From contig VBGS01000157.1 in assembly GCA_005889445.1 (NCBI GenBank), positions 1 to 9,346 on the forward strand: a DNA stretch of 9,346 nucleotides. Reading direction: 5' to 3'. The position numbers were made by a program, and so were the translations under genes. Origin of the DNA: Chloroflexota bacterium (GTDB taxonomy: Bacteria; Chloroflexota; Limnocylindria; P2-11E). Positions within the stretch are counted from its first letter, which is position 1, and every line of letters begins with the position of its first letter. The notes beneath the pieces were generated by a model that worked only from the letters and a program-made list of their open reading frames with translations, had not been told where the DNA came from and did no database searches. Below are positions 1 through 5,808 of the stretch, piece after piece.

Positions 1-359
1 GATTCCAGGTACGCCAGGAAGTCGTCACCGGCGAGGAGCGCGGCGCGTGTGTCCTCGAGCGCCGTCGCGCTCGCGGAGCGCGGGCTGCGGTCGAAGAGGG
101 CCAGCTCGCCAAAGAACTCGCCCGGCCGCATGATCGCGACGAGCGCCTCCTGACCGAACTCGCTTGGAAGGGCGATCTTCACCGCGCCGTCGAGGACCAT
201 GTAGAGATGCGTCCCGGGATCGTCCTTGCGGAAGATCGATTCGCCGCGACGGAAGGTCTTCGTGCGCACGCGCTCACCGAGCTCCGCCAGCTCCGCCTCG
301 GGAAGTCGTGAGAAAAGCGGTAACCGGCGCAGGTTCTCCGCGACGTGCTGTTCAGGCAC
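1..359 (-). CDS. Crp/Fnr-type cyclic-nucleotide-binding regulator, N-terminal part (partial)
   Basis: The reverse strand reads from GTG at 359 to the window edge without a stop, giving about 119 residues. They form a cyclic-nucleotide-binding (CAP_ED) beta-roll: an N-terminal helix (NLRRLPLFSRLPEAEL), then FRRGESIFRKDDPG, LYMVLDGAVKI, and the phosphate-binding cassette GEFFGELALFDRSPRSASA. In E. coli CRP the matching Glu and the Arg-Ser pair contact cAMP, and here FGEL and RS are present, so cAMP or cGMP binding is plausible. The C-terminal HTH expected of a Crp/Fnr regulator lies outside the window, so a different output domain cannot be excluded. The GTG start was chosen because it begins just before the domain; the GGGCGG before it is a weak ribosome site. 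The gene diverges from the 412 gene across about 52 bp, so the two may share a control region. Confidence 0.8.
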   Translation of the reverse strand, partial: MPEQHVAENLRRLPLFSRLPEAELAELGERVRTKTFRRGESIFRKDDPGTHLYMVLDGAVKIALPSEFGQEALVAIMRPGEFFGELALFDRSPRSASATALEDTRAALLAGDDFLAYLE

Positions 360-411
360 CCGCCCGAATTCTATGGGCCGAACTTGACGGCGCGAGGATG
401 ATGAGCGCCCC

Positions 412-1326
412 ATGGACACGGCGAGCGAGGGCGCAGTTGCCCTCGGCGAGGCGTACATCTCGGGCGCGTTGACGGCCAGCGAGGACGCGCCGCGCACCAA
501 GCTGTTCTACGAGCTGCTCGCGGAGATCGCCAGCTCCGCTCGCCTCCGCTCGTACCTGCCTCACCGCGTGACCGATCCAATTACGGCCACGCATCTGGAC
601 GCGCGCAGCGTCTTCGAGATCGACCGCGCGCACATCACCGCCGCCGCGGTCCTGATCGCCTACGCCGGGATCCCATCGTTCGAGGTGGGCATCGAGGTGG
701 AGCTCGCGCGCGAGCATGGTGTCCCCGTCGTCGTGGTCGCCGAACGCGATCGTCCAGTCTCGCGGCTCCTGCTCGGCAATCCCGCGGTCACGGAGATCGT
801 CCGCTTCGCGGAGCTCGAGGGTCTCCGCCGCTCGCTCGTCGCGGCGCTCGCGCGAGTCACCAGCGGGTCGCGCGTGGCCGGTCGTCCGCCGGTCGCGGAC
901 GACGTCGTGGTGCAGCGCTTCATCGCGAGCCTCGAGCACGCGCGGAAGCTGCCCAGCGCCGAGGTGGCCGCGCTGCTCCGCATCGGTGAGCTCGATGGCG
1001 AGGCGGCCGGTGAGATAACGGACGCGGTCGCGCGCGGTCGCCTCTTCGGTGCCGGACTCCGGGACCTGGTCGGGCGGTACGCGATGCGAGGAGCCGATCT
1101 CGGGGCGTTCGTCCTGCACGACATCCTCGAGCGCTCGCTCGCCGACACCGCGCGCGCGCTGGGAATGGATCCCCGCACCGCGAAGCAGCGCCTGGCCACG
1201 GCCCGCGAGCGCGTCGGTCTCTCCGAGGATGCGGACGCCGCGCTGGTCGCACAATGGCTGGTGACCGAGCTCATCGCGCCGCCGACGCGCGCGCTGCAGC
1301 TCCATCTCTTCGCAGCCCAGCGGTAG
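412..1326 (+). CDS. DNPH1/nucleoside deoxyribosyltransferase-like domain protein with C-terminal putative HTH
   Basis: This 304-aa protein has two parts. Residues 14-135 look like the nucleoside 2-deoxyribosyltransferase fold, closest by eye to 2'-deoxynucleoside 5'-phosphate N-hydrolase (DNPH1/Rcl). They run AYISGAL near 14-20, EIDRAHI with Asp71, an AAAVLIAY strand, and PSFEVGIEVELA with Glu95. From memory, human DNPH1 uses Tyr24, Asp80 and Glu104; Tyr15, Asp71 and Glu95 have the same 56 and 24 spacing. The Ser and Arg of the DNPH1 phosphate loop (GSIR) are replaced here (GALT), so a 5'-phosphate substrate is doubtful. Residues about 242-270 (SLADTARALGMDPRTAKQRL) look like a helix-turn-helix; 160-240 are helical and unrecognised. 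ATG 412 is the sensible start, since an in-frame stop lies at 385-387. GAGGA at 394-398 is a rather distant ribosome site. The gene could be a nucleotide-pool enzyme or a nucleotide-sensing regulator; the fold call is firmer than the function. Confidence 0.72.
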   Translation: MDTASEGAVALGEAYISGALTASEDAPRTKLFYELLAEIASSARLRSYLPHRVTDPITATHLDARSVFEIDRAHITAAAVLIAYAGIPSFEVGIEVELAREHGVPVVVVAERDRPVSRLLLGNPAVTEIVRFAELEGLRRSLVAALARVTSGSRVAGRPPVADDVVVQRFIASLEHARKLPSAEVAALLRIGELDGEAAGEITDAVARGRLFGAGLRDLVGRYAMRGADLGAFVLHDILERSLADTARALGMDPRTAKQRLATARERVGLSEDADAALVAQWLVTELIAPPTRALQLHLFAAQR

Positions 1327-1341
1327 AAGCAAAACCACCCA

Positions 1342-1367
1342 GCTGATCGCCCTCAAGGGCGATCAGC
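1342..1367 (+). terminator. Perfect 11-bp hairpin downstream of the DNPH1-like gene
   Basis: GCTGATCGCCC (1342-1352) pairs exactly with GGGCGATCAGC (1357-1367) around a TCAA loop, starting 16 bases after the stop codon at 1326. Its strength and position suggest a transcription terminator. No T-run follows on the plus strand; on the minus strand a GGTTTT lies several bases beyond the stem. It may therefore be a non-canonical terminator or a 3'-end processing or stability hairpin. Confidence 0.5.
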
Positions 1368-1373
1368 GGCGTT

Positions 1374-1414
1374 CCGCCGGAGAGAGTGAGGGGGTGTGGG
1401 GGCCAGCCCCCACG
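1374..1414 (+). repeat. 41-bp dispersed repeat with internal hairpin, copy A
   Basis: This 41-bp segment recurs on the opposite strand at 6813-6853 with 39 of 41 bases identical. It consists of a purine-rich lead (AGAGAGTGAGGGGGTGT) followed by an inverted repeat, GTGGGGGC at 1396-1403 and GCCCCCAC at 1406-1413. The stem would close on a CCAG tetraloop. Similarity stops sharply at both ends. Both copies lie just past the 3' end of a plus-strand gene, but in opposite orientations. It may be a REP-like intergenic element; no transposase or target duplication is visible. Confidence 0.75.
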
Positions 1415-1424
1415 AAAGGACGAG

Positions 1425-1532
1425 AGAGGTAAGGGTCAGAAGAAGCAGAAGACGAGCGGGAAGCTCGGCTGGCGCAGCAAGAAAGCGAACCACGGTCGCA
1501 AGCCCGGTATGGGCCGTGGGAAACGAAACTAG
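1425..1532 (+). CDS. Very small basic protein, bL37-like; start codon unresolved
   Basis: The frame ending at TAG 1530-1532 encodes a highly basic peptide with the core GKGQKKQKTSGKLGW and the end SKKANHGRKPGMGRGKRN. The SK-x-ANHG-basic-basic-P motif matches my recollection of the 24-aa large-subunit protein bL37 of Mycobacterium smegmatis (ending SKANHGKRPNA). A similar role at the ribosome surface is therefore suspected. About 35 residues is plausible for such a protein. The oddity is the start: where ATG is expected (1425-1427) the sequence has AGA, although AAAGGA at 1415-1420 is a reasonable ribosome site. The only in-frame NTG upstream is GTG at 1386, inside the 41-bp repeat, which would add 13 improbable residues. 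The gene could be real with an unusual start, carry an assembly error, or be decayed at its 5' end. The motif recognition is from memory and the coordinate of the first codon is a guess. Confidence 0.5.
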   Translation, partial: RGKGQKKQKTSGKLGWRSKKANHGRKPGMGRGKRN

Positions 1533-1549
1533 CGCTCGCCGCTAACGCG

Positions 1550-1575
1550 AAAAGGGCACGCCTCTCGGCGTGCCC
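1550..1575 (-). terminator. Rho-independent terminator of the histone H1-like gene
   Basis: A perfect 9-bp stem, GGGCACGCC at 1554-1562 with GGCGTGCCC at 1567-1575 around a TCTC loop, lies 21 bases past the stop of the minus-strand gene ending at 1597. On that strand the stem is followed directly by TTTT (complement of 1550-1553), the layout of an intrinsic terminator. The same stem lies 21 bases past the plus-strand bL37-like ORF, so it may act in both directions, but there is no T-run on the plus side. Confidence 0.75.
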
Positions 1576-1596
1576 TCGAGCAGCGCGTCTAGTCGG

Positions 1597-2007
1597 TTAG
1601 CGCTTCTTGCGGGTCGAGCTGCGCCGTGTGGGGCGCTTTGCGGTCGAGCGACGCGTACCACGCTTCGCGGTCGAACGGCGCGCTGACGCGGACGAGCTCT
1701 TTCGGCGCGCCGTCGTCTTGCGGCCGCCACGCGACGTGCTCGCGCGTTTCGCCGTCGTCTTACGGCGCGTCGTCGAGCGCTTCGCCGTGGTCTTTCGACC
1801 GGCGCCGCGCGCGGGCGTGCTCTTCTTCCGACCGGACGACGAGCGCCCACCGCTCGAGCGACGCGTGGTCTTGCGGCCACCGCCCCCCGAGGACGAGCCG
1901 CTCATCGGGGACGGTGCGGGTGGCGTTGGACTCGCGGGCTGCGGTGTCGGCCAGACGGAGCCGGGCTCCTTTTGCGCGGACCAGTCGGTGCCTTGGTCTT
2001 CGGTCAT
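1597..2007 (-). CDS. Histone H1-like Lys/Arg/Ser/Thr-rich DNA-binding protein
   Basis: This 136-aa protein has an acidic then Pro-rich N-terminus (MTEDQGTDWSAQKEPG, then repeated Pro to about residue 34) and a Ser/Gly linker (36-44). The remaining two thirds is almost only Lys, Arg, Ser, Thr, Ala and Gly, in degenerate repeats such as GRKTTAKR, RRKTTAKR, GRKTTARR, ARRSTAKR and RRSTAKRP. Such tails occur in histone H1-like bacterial proteins and in the C-terminal extension of mycobacterial HU. They bind DNA or RNA by charge, so a nucleoid role is likely. There is no HU fold and no clear AT-hook. The frame is open for 100 more codons upstream, but ATG 2007 is chosen because GGAGGA lies 4 bases before it and the upstream residues are unlike the rest. 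On this strand TTGCGA and TATCCC spaced 17 bp upstream are a weak promoter candidate. A terminator follows the gene. Confidence 0.78.
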   Translation of the reverse strand: MTEDQGTDWSAQKEPGSVWPTPQPASPTPPAPSPMSGSSSGGGGRKTTRRSSGGRSSSGRKKSTPARGAGRKTTAKRSTTRRKTTAKRASTSRGGRKTTARRKSSSASARRSTAKRGTRRSTAKRPTRRSSTRKKR

Positions 2008-2106
2008 GGTTCCTCCCCATGCAGATTCAGCGGAACGGTGCGCGACTAGGGATAGCGAAAACGCTCCGTCATCGCAAGCGCTGCAACCGATCGACGCGAT
2101 CGTTGT

Positions 2107-2343
2107 ATGACGAAAGCGATGCAGATAGTCGATCAAGACCAGGCGCAAAGCGAGTGGCGGCCCTGGGAGCCGCCGATGTGGCTCGTCGCCCTGGGTCTCA
2201 CGGTCGCGCTGATGGTCGGGTTCGCCGTCGCCGGGCAGGTGCAGGATCCGCGCACGACCGAGCGGCCGACACCCAGCACGTGCGTACCGACCGCGGTCGA
2301 GCGCCAACCGGGGGTCAGCTACGTGTGGAGCACCTGCCCCTGA
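2107..2343 (+). CDS. Small single-pass membrane protein, unknown function
   Basis: The ORF encodes 78 residues: a polar N-terminus of about 22 residues (MTKAMQIVDQDQAQSEWRPW), one hydrophobic helix at about 24-43 (MWLVALGLTVALMVGFAVAG), and a polar tail with Cys59 and Cys77. If the tail is outside the cell, as the arrangement suggests, the two cysteines could form a disulfide. No family is recognised. No clear ribosome site precedes ATG 2107; starts at 2119 or 2176 (the latter beginning at the helix) are possible. It diverges from the histone H1-like gene across 99 bp and converges with hemW, with 6 bp between the stops. The clean membrane helix and its fit between neighbours argue for a real gene, but the evidence is moderate. 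Confidence 0.5.
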   Translation: MTKAMQIVDQDQAQSEWRPWEPPMWLVALGLTVALMVGFAVAGQVQDPRTTERPTPSTCVPTAVERQPGVSYVWSTCP

Positions 2344-2349
2344 GCCGAC

Positions 2350-3510
2350 CTACGCGAGCAGGCGGATGAAAACCTCGTTCGCGAGCAGGCGGCCTTTCGC
2401 GGTCAGCCGCACTCGGTCGCCGGTGATCCGCAGGAGGCGCGCCGGCGCCACCTCGTCGATCGCGCGCCGAACGCGGGCCGCCGCCGCCGTGCCGAACCGC
2501 GCGGTGTAACGGGGGAGATCGAGCCCCGAGTCCAGGCGGAGCGCGAGCATCGCCGCCTCGCCCGGCGCGTCGGCACCGGTGTCGATCACGCGCGCCCCGC
2601 CGGTATGGATCTTCCCGAGGTACTCGGTGAGGCTCGTCGGATTCGCCGAGCGCACCCCGGCGAGGTGCGAATGCGCGCCGGCCCCGACCCCGAGCCACTC
2701 CCGATCGCGCCAGTAGCCGAGGTTGTGCAACGAGCGTTTCCCCGGGCGCGCCCAGTTCGCGATCTCGTAGTGGCGGTAGCCGGCCATGCCAAGCTGACGT
2801 TCAGCCTGGCGATACATCCCGGCGACGACGCGCTCATCGGGCTGTCCGTCCAGCGCGTCGCGCCGCCAGCGCTCGAGAACGCGCCATCCGCCACCCGGCC
2901 AGTTGGCGACCGCTTCCTCCGGATCGAGCCGCAGCTCGAGGGGGTAGCAGGACGCGTGGTCCGGCGCGAGCGCGATGGCCGAACGGAGGTCCGCCCTCCA
3001 GTCGTCCTCTGTCTGGCCGGGCCAACCGAAGATGAGGTCGAGGTTGACGTCGAAACCGGCGTCGCGCGCGGCCGCGACCGCCGCCGCGCTGTCTTCCGGC
3101 TGATGGGTGCGCCCGAGCGCCCGGAGGCCATGCGCGCTGAAGCTCTGCACGCCGAGCGACAGACGCGTGACGCCAACATCCCGCCAGGCGGCCAGTCGGG
3201 CGCGATCCAGCGTCGCGGGGTTCGCCTCGACGGTCACCTCCCGAGGGCGGAGGTCGAACGCGCGTCGCAGCGCCTCGGCCAGGCTCGCCACCTCCGGCGG
3301 TTCGAGGAGGCTCGGCGTCCCGCCGCCGACGTACAGCGTCCGGACGCGCGGCCGGCCAAGCGCGCGACCTTCCCGGAGCATCTCCTCGGCGAGGGCCGCG
3401 AGATAGCGACCGCGCAGCGCGCTTGTCGCCGGCGCGGTCGCGAAGTCGCAGTAGGGGCAGCGCGATGCGCAGAACGGGATGTGCACGTAGAGGCCGATCC
3501 CGCGCGTCAC
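2350..3510 (-). CDS. hemW: HemW, radical SAM heme chaperone (coproporphyrinogen III oxidase-like)
   Basis: This 386-aa protein starts at GTG 3510. It has the radical SAM cluster motif C14-x3-C18-x2-C21 followed by DF, in the setting YVHIPFCASRCPYCDF. It also has GGGTPS (62-67) for SAM binding, VEANP (94-98), GVQSF (120-124), NLDLIFGWPGQT (156-167) and HNLGYW (262-267). The HNxxYW motif and the absence of a fourth Cys (CDF, not CxC) separate HemW from the true oxygen-independent oxidase HemN. HemW is a membrane-associated heme-binding protein thought to deliver heme to respiratory enzymes. Length is normal for the family. The frame stays open for 41 codons upstream, but GTG 3510 overlaps the preceding stop as GTGA and fits the conserved N-terminus. 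It is last in the lepA operon, and lepA-hemW linkage is widespread. Older databases call it HemN or oxygen-independent coproporphyrinogen oxidase. Confidence 0.93.
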   Translation of the reverse strand: MTRGIGLYVHIPFCASRCPYCDFATAPATSALRGRYLAALAEEMLREGRALGRPRVRTLYVGGGTPSLLEPPEVASLAEALRRAFDLRPREVTVEANPATLDRARLAAWRDVGVTRLSLGVQSFSAHGLRALGRTHQPEDSAAAVAAARDAGFDVNLDLIFGWPGQTEDDWRADLRSAIALAPDHASCYPLELRLDPEEAVANWPGGGWRVLERWRRDALDGQPDERVVAGMYRQAERQLGMAGYRHYEIANWARPGKRSLHNLGYWRDREWLGVGAGAHSHLAGVRSANPTSLTEYLGKIHTGGARVIDTGADAPGEAAMLALRLDSGLDLPRYTARFGTAAAARVRRAIDEVAPARLLRITGDRVRLTAKGRLLANEVFIRLLA

Positions 3511-4007
3511 CGGCGGATCGCCCCGAGCGGGTCGGGAAGCTCCGCGTCGGCCGAGAGGTCCGCGGTACGTCCGAGGTCGATCAGCCATTCGCGTGACTCG
3601 TGGACGAACGCGAGGAGATGGCTTGGCCGCCACTCGGTCTCGGCGACGATGCGCTCCTCGCCGAAGTCGGGCAGGAGGAGCACGTACGCGGTGTTGCGGT
3701 CGACGATCCGCGCGCCGGACACGCCGAACGCGCCGACCCTCTCGGAGCCGCCGAGCGCCGCGAGGACCGAGATGCGCAGCGGAGCGACGACCTCCGCGAG
3801 CCGCGCGTCCTCGCTCGACGGTTCGACGCCGGCGGCGTTGTGGAGCGCGACCGCGTTGCGCGCCGCGTAGAGACCCTCGAGGAGACCGCGCGTTTCGCGC
3901 GACAGCCGTTCCCAGACCGTGGTGACCTCGTTCTCGACGACCGCGCGCAGGAACGTCGATGCCGCGAGCTGCGTCGGGTGCTCGAACTGGATCTTCGGCG
4001 ACGTCAC
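3507..4007 (-). CDS. Unrecognised 166-aa protein between lepA and hemW, possibly NTF2/SnoaL-like
   Basis: The gene starts with GTG at 4007, overlapping the lepA stop as GTGA, and ends in TGA at 3507-3509, overlapping the hemW start the same way. It is therefore probably translated with both. The product has no Cys, no signal peptide and no membrane helix, so it is likely cytoplasmic. It begins TSPKIQFEHPTQLAASTF, has a helical region containing VWERLSRETRGLLEGL, and ends with strand-like segments including NTAYVLLLPDF and REWLIDLG. This order (helices, then beta strands with a final Trp-containing strand) recalls small alpha+beta NTF2/SnoaL-type folds, but that is a weak impression and no catalytic motif is visible. 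I do not recognise the family. Its place suggests a link to translation or heme delivery only by association. Confidence 0.8.
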   Translation of the reverse strand: MTSPKIQFEHPTQLAASTFLRAVVENEVTTVWERLSRETRGLLEGLYAARNAVALHNAAGVEPSSEDARLAEVVAPLRISVLAALGGSERVGAFGVSGARIVDRNTAYVLLLPDFGEERIVAETEWRPSHLLAFVHESREWLIDLGRTADLSADAELPDPLGAIRR

Positions 4008-5689
4008 GTCTCGTCGCCGATCCGGAGCACCGCGAGGAAGGCCTCCTGCGGGATCTCGACCGATCCCACCATCTTCATGCGCTTCTTGCCTTCTTTTTGC
4101 TTCTCGAGGAGCTTGCGCTTGCGGGTGATGTCTCCGCCGTAGCACTTCGCGAGGACGTCCTTTCGTTTGGCCTTGACGGTCTCGCTCGCGACGACCTTGC
4201 CGCCGATCGCCGCCTGGATGCGCACGTCGAACATCTGCCTCGGGATGAGGCCGCGCAGCTTGTTCACGAGCACACGCCCGGTCTGCGGCGCGCGGTCGCG
4301 GTGCGTGATGATCGAGAGCGCATCGACGATCGTGCCCGCGACGAGGATGTCGAGGCGGACGAGCTCGGCCGGACGGTATTCGGCGAACTCGTAGTCGAGC
4401 GATGCGTACCCGCGCGAGCTCGACTTCAGCTGATCGTAGAAGTCGAGGATCACCTCGGAGAGCGGCATGTCGTATTTCAGCATCGCGCGCGTCGGGTCCA
4501 CGTAGCTCATGTCGGCGAGAGACGCGCGCTTGGTCTGCGCCAGCTCCATGATCGGTCCGACGTGGGTCGTCGGCACGATGATGGTGACCTTCATCCACGG
4601 CTCGCGGATCTCGAGGATGGTGCCGGGATCGGGAAGCATCGCCGGGTTGTCGATCGCGACTTCGGCACCTGTCTGGGTGATGACGCGGTATTCGACCGAC
4701 GGCGAGGTCGCGATGAGGTCGACGTCGTACTCACGCTCGAGACGCTCCTGGACGATCTCGAGGTGGAGGAGACCGAGGAAGCCGGCGCGAAAGCCGAAGC
4801 CCAGCGCCTGCGACGTCTCGGGCTCGTAGACGAGTGACGCATCGTTCAGGCGGAGCTTCTCCATCGCGTCCTTGAGCAGCGGGTAGTCCTGCGCGTTCGA
4901 GGGATAGAAGCCCGCGAAGACCATCGGCTTGGCCGGCCGATATCCCGGAAGCGGCGCCGCCGCCGGGCGTTCGGCCAGCGTGAGGGTGTCGCCGACGCGG
5001 CAGTCGGCGACCGCCTTCAGACCCGTCGCGACGTAGCCGGTCTCGCCGGTCTCGAGGCGTTCGATCGGGCGTGCGTCGGGGAGGAAGACACCCAGCTCGA
5101 GGAGCTCGCTCTCGCGCTCGGTGGCCATGAGCCGGATGCGGTCGCCGGTCTTGAGCGCGCCGTCGAACACGCGCACGTGCGCGACGACGCCCTTGTACGC
5201 GTCGTAGTGGGAATCGAAGATGAGCGACCGGCGGAACCCGAGCGTCGTGCGCAGCTCCTCGCGGACGACGTCGAGGTCGATGTTGGGCAGATCGATCTTG
5301 TTGATCGCGGGGATGACCTCGAGGCCCTGTTCGACCGCGAGGTACGCGTTTGCCAGCGTCTGCGCCTCGATGCCCTGCGAGGCATCCACCAGCAGCACGG
5401 CGCCCTCGCACGCCGCCAGCGAACGGCTCACCTCGTACGTAAAGTCGACGTGCCCGGGCGTATCGATGAGGTTCAGCTCGTGGTCGCGCCACCCCATGCG
5501 CACGGCACGCGCTTTGATCGTGATGCCGTGCTCGCGTTCGAGCTCCATGGAGTCGAGCATCTGGTCCCGCATCTGACGAAGCGGCACGGTTCCGGTGGTC
5601 TCGAGGAGCCGGTCCGACAGCGTCGTCTTCCCATGATCCACGTGGGCGATGACGCAGAAGTTCCGGATCCGCTGCTGGAGGGGGCTCAC
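4004..5689 (-). CDS. lepA: LepA / EF4, ribosome back-translocase GTPase, missing the G5 segment
   Basis: The product is about 561 aa from GTG 5689. It shows G1 AHVDHGKT (15-22), G3 DTPGH (76-80), G4 NKID (130-133), the EF-G-like domains (LNDASLVYEPE, GFRAGFLGLLHLEIVQERLERE) and the LepA-specific C-terminus (LLEKQKEGKKRMKMVG, then EIPQEAFLAVL). LepA binds the ribosome and affects elongation and assembly. Unlike E. coli LepA (599 aa), the chain goes from EELRTTLGF directly to RSLIFDSHYDAYKGVV near residues 152-154 (about base 5231). It skips roughly 38 residues that normally hold the SAK motif (G5) and the lead-in to domain 2. The frame is kept. A TTG at 5740 could extend the start by 17 codons and has GGAGGA touching it; GTG 5689 fits the family N-terminus better, though it lacks a clear ribosome site. 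First gene of the lepA-166aa-hemW operon, divergent from the oxidoreductase gene. Confidence 0.93.
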   Translation of the reverse strand: MSPLQQRIRNFCVIAHVDHGKTTLSDRLLETTGTVPLRQMRDQMLDSMELEREHGITIKARAVRMGWRDHELNLIDTPGHVDFTYEVSRSLAACEGAVLLVDASQGIEAQTLANAYLAVEQGLEVIPAINKIDLPNIDLDVVREELRTTLGFRRSLIFDSHYDAYKGVVAHVRVFDGALKTGDRIRLMATERESELLELGVFLPDARPIERLETGETGYVATGLKAVADCRVGDTLTLAERPAAAPLPGYRPAKPMVFAGFYPSNAQDYPLLKDAMEKLRLNDASLVYEPETSQALGFGFRAGFLGLLHLEIVQERLEREYDVDLIATSPSVEYRVITQTGAEVAIDNPAMLPDPGTILEIREPWMKVTIIVPTTHVGPIMELAQTKRASLADMSYVDPTRAMLKYDMPLSEVILDFYDQLKSSSRGYASLDYEFAEYRPAELVRLDILVAGTIVDALSIITHRDRAPQTGRVLVNKLRGLIPRQMFDVRIQAAIGGKVVASETVKAKRKDVLAKCYGGDITRKRKLLEKQKEGKKRMKMVGSVEIPQEAFLAVLRIGDET

Positions 5690-5808
5690 CAGGGACCAGC
5701 GTATCGGCGTAAGTTCGCTGGCGCGCCGCCCCGTGGCCAATCCTCCGGTGGCGCTTCACACCTCATTCACACCGGTGGGCCACAGTCGGGCGGTTTGGGA
5801 GGGCGAAC

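Noticed and set aside
384..412. TTGACG at 384-389 as a -35 box for the gene at 412
   Set aside because: No -10 element can fit before the start codon, so it cannot drive a full transcript of this gene.
352..1356. Long minus-strand open frame (334 codons) opposite the DNPH1-like gene
   Set aside because: It is antisense to a protein with a recognisable fold; its composition is the Arg/Glu/Asp-rich pattern typical of GC-rich shadow frames, with no motif.
1381..1402. G-rich tract in the 41-bp repeat as a G-quadruplex
   Set aside because: Only two runs of three or more G occur in the tract, so an intramolecular quadruplex is not supported.
1426..1434. AGGTAAGG resembling a 5' splice site or group II intron boundary before the bL37-like ORF
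   Set aside because: No intron structure, domain V hairpin or reverse transcriptase is present; the match is too short to mean anything in bacteria.
2008..2307. 100-codon N-terminal extension of the histone H1-like protein
   Set aside because: A strong GGAGGA lies just before the internal ATG at 2007, and the extension runs antisense to the small membrane protein gene with unrelated composition.
2605..3870. Long plus-strand open frame (421 codons) opposite hemW and the 166-aa gene
   Set aside because: The opposite strand encodes clear HemW motifs; this frame has no domain and crosses two real genes.
5741..5746. GGAGGA (minus strand) as the lepA ribosome site for TTG at 5740
   Set aside because: It touches the TTG with no spacer, and the extra 17 residues do not look like a LepA N-terminus; kept only as an alternative.
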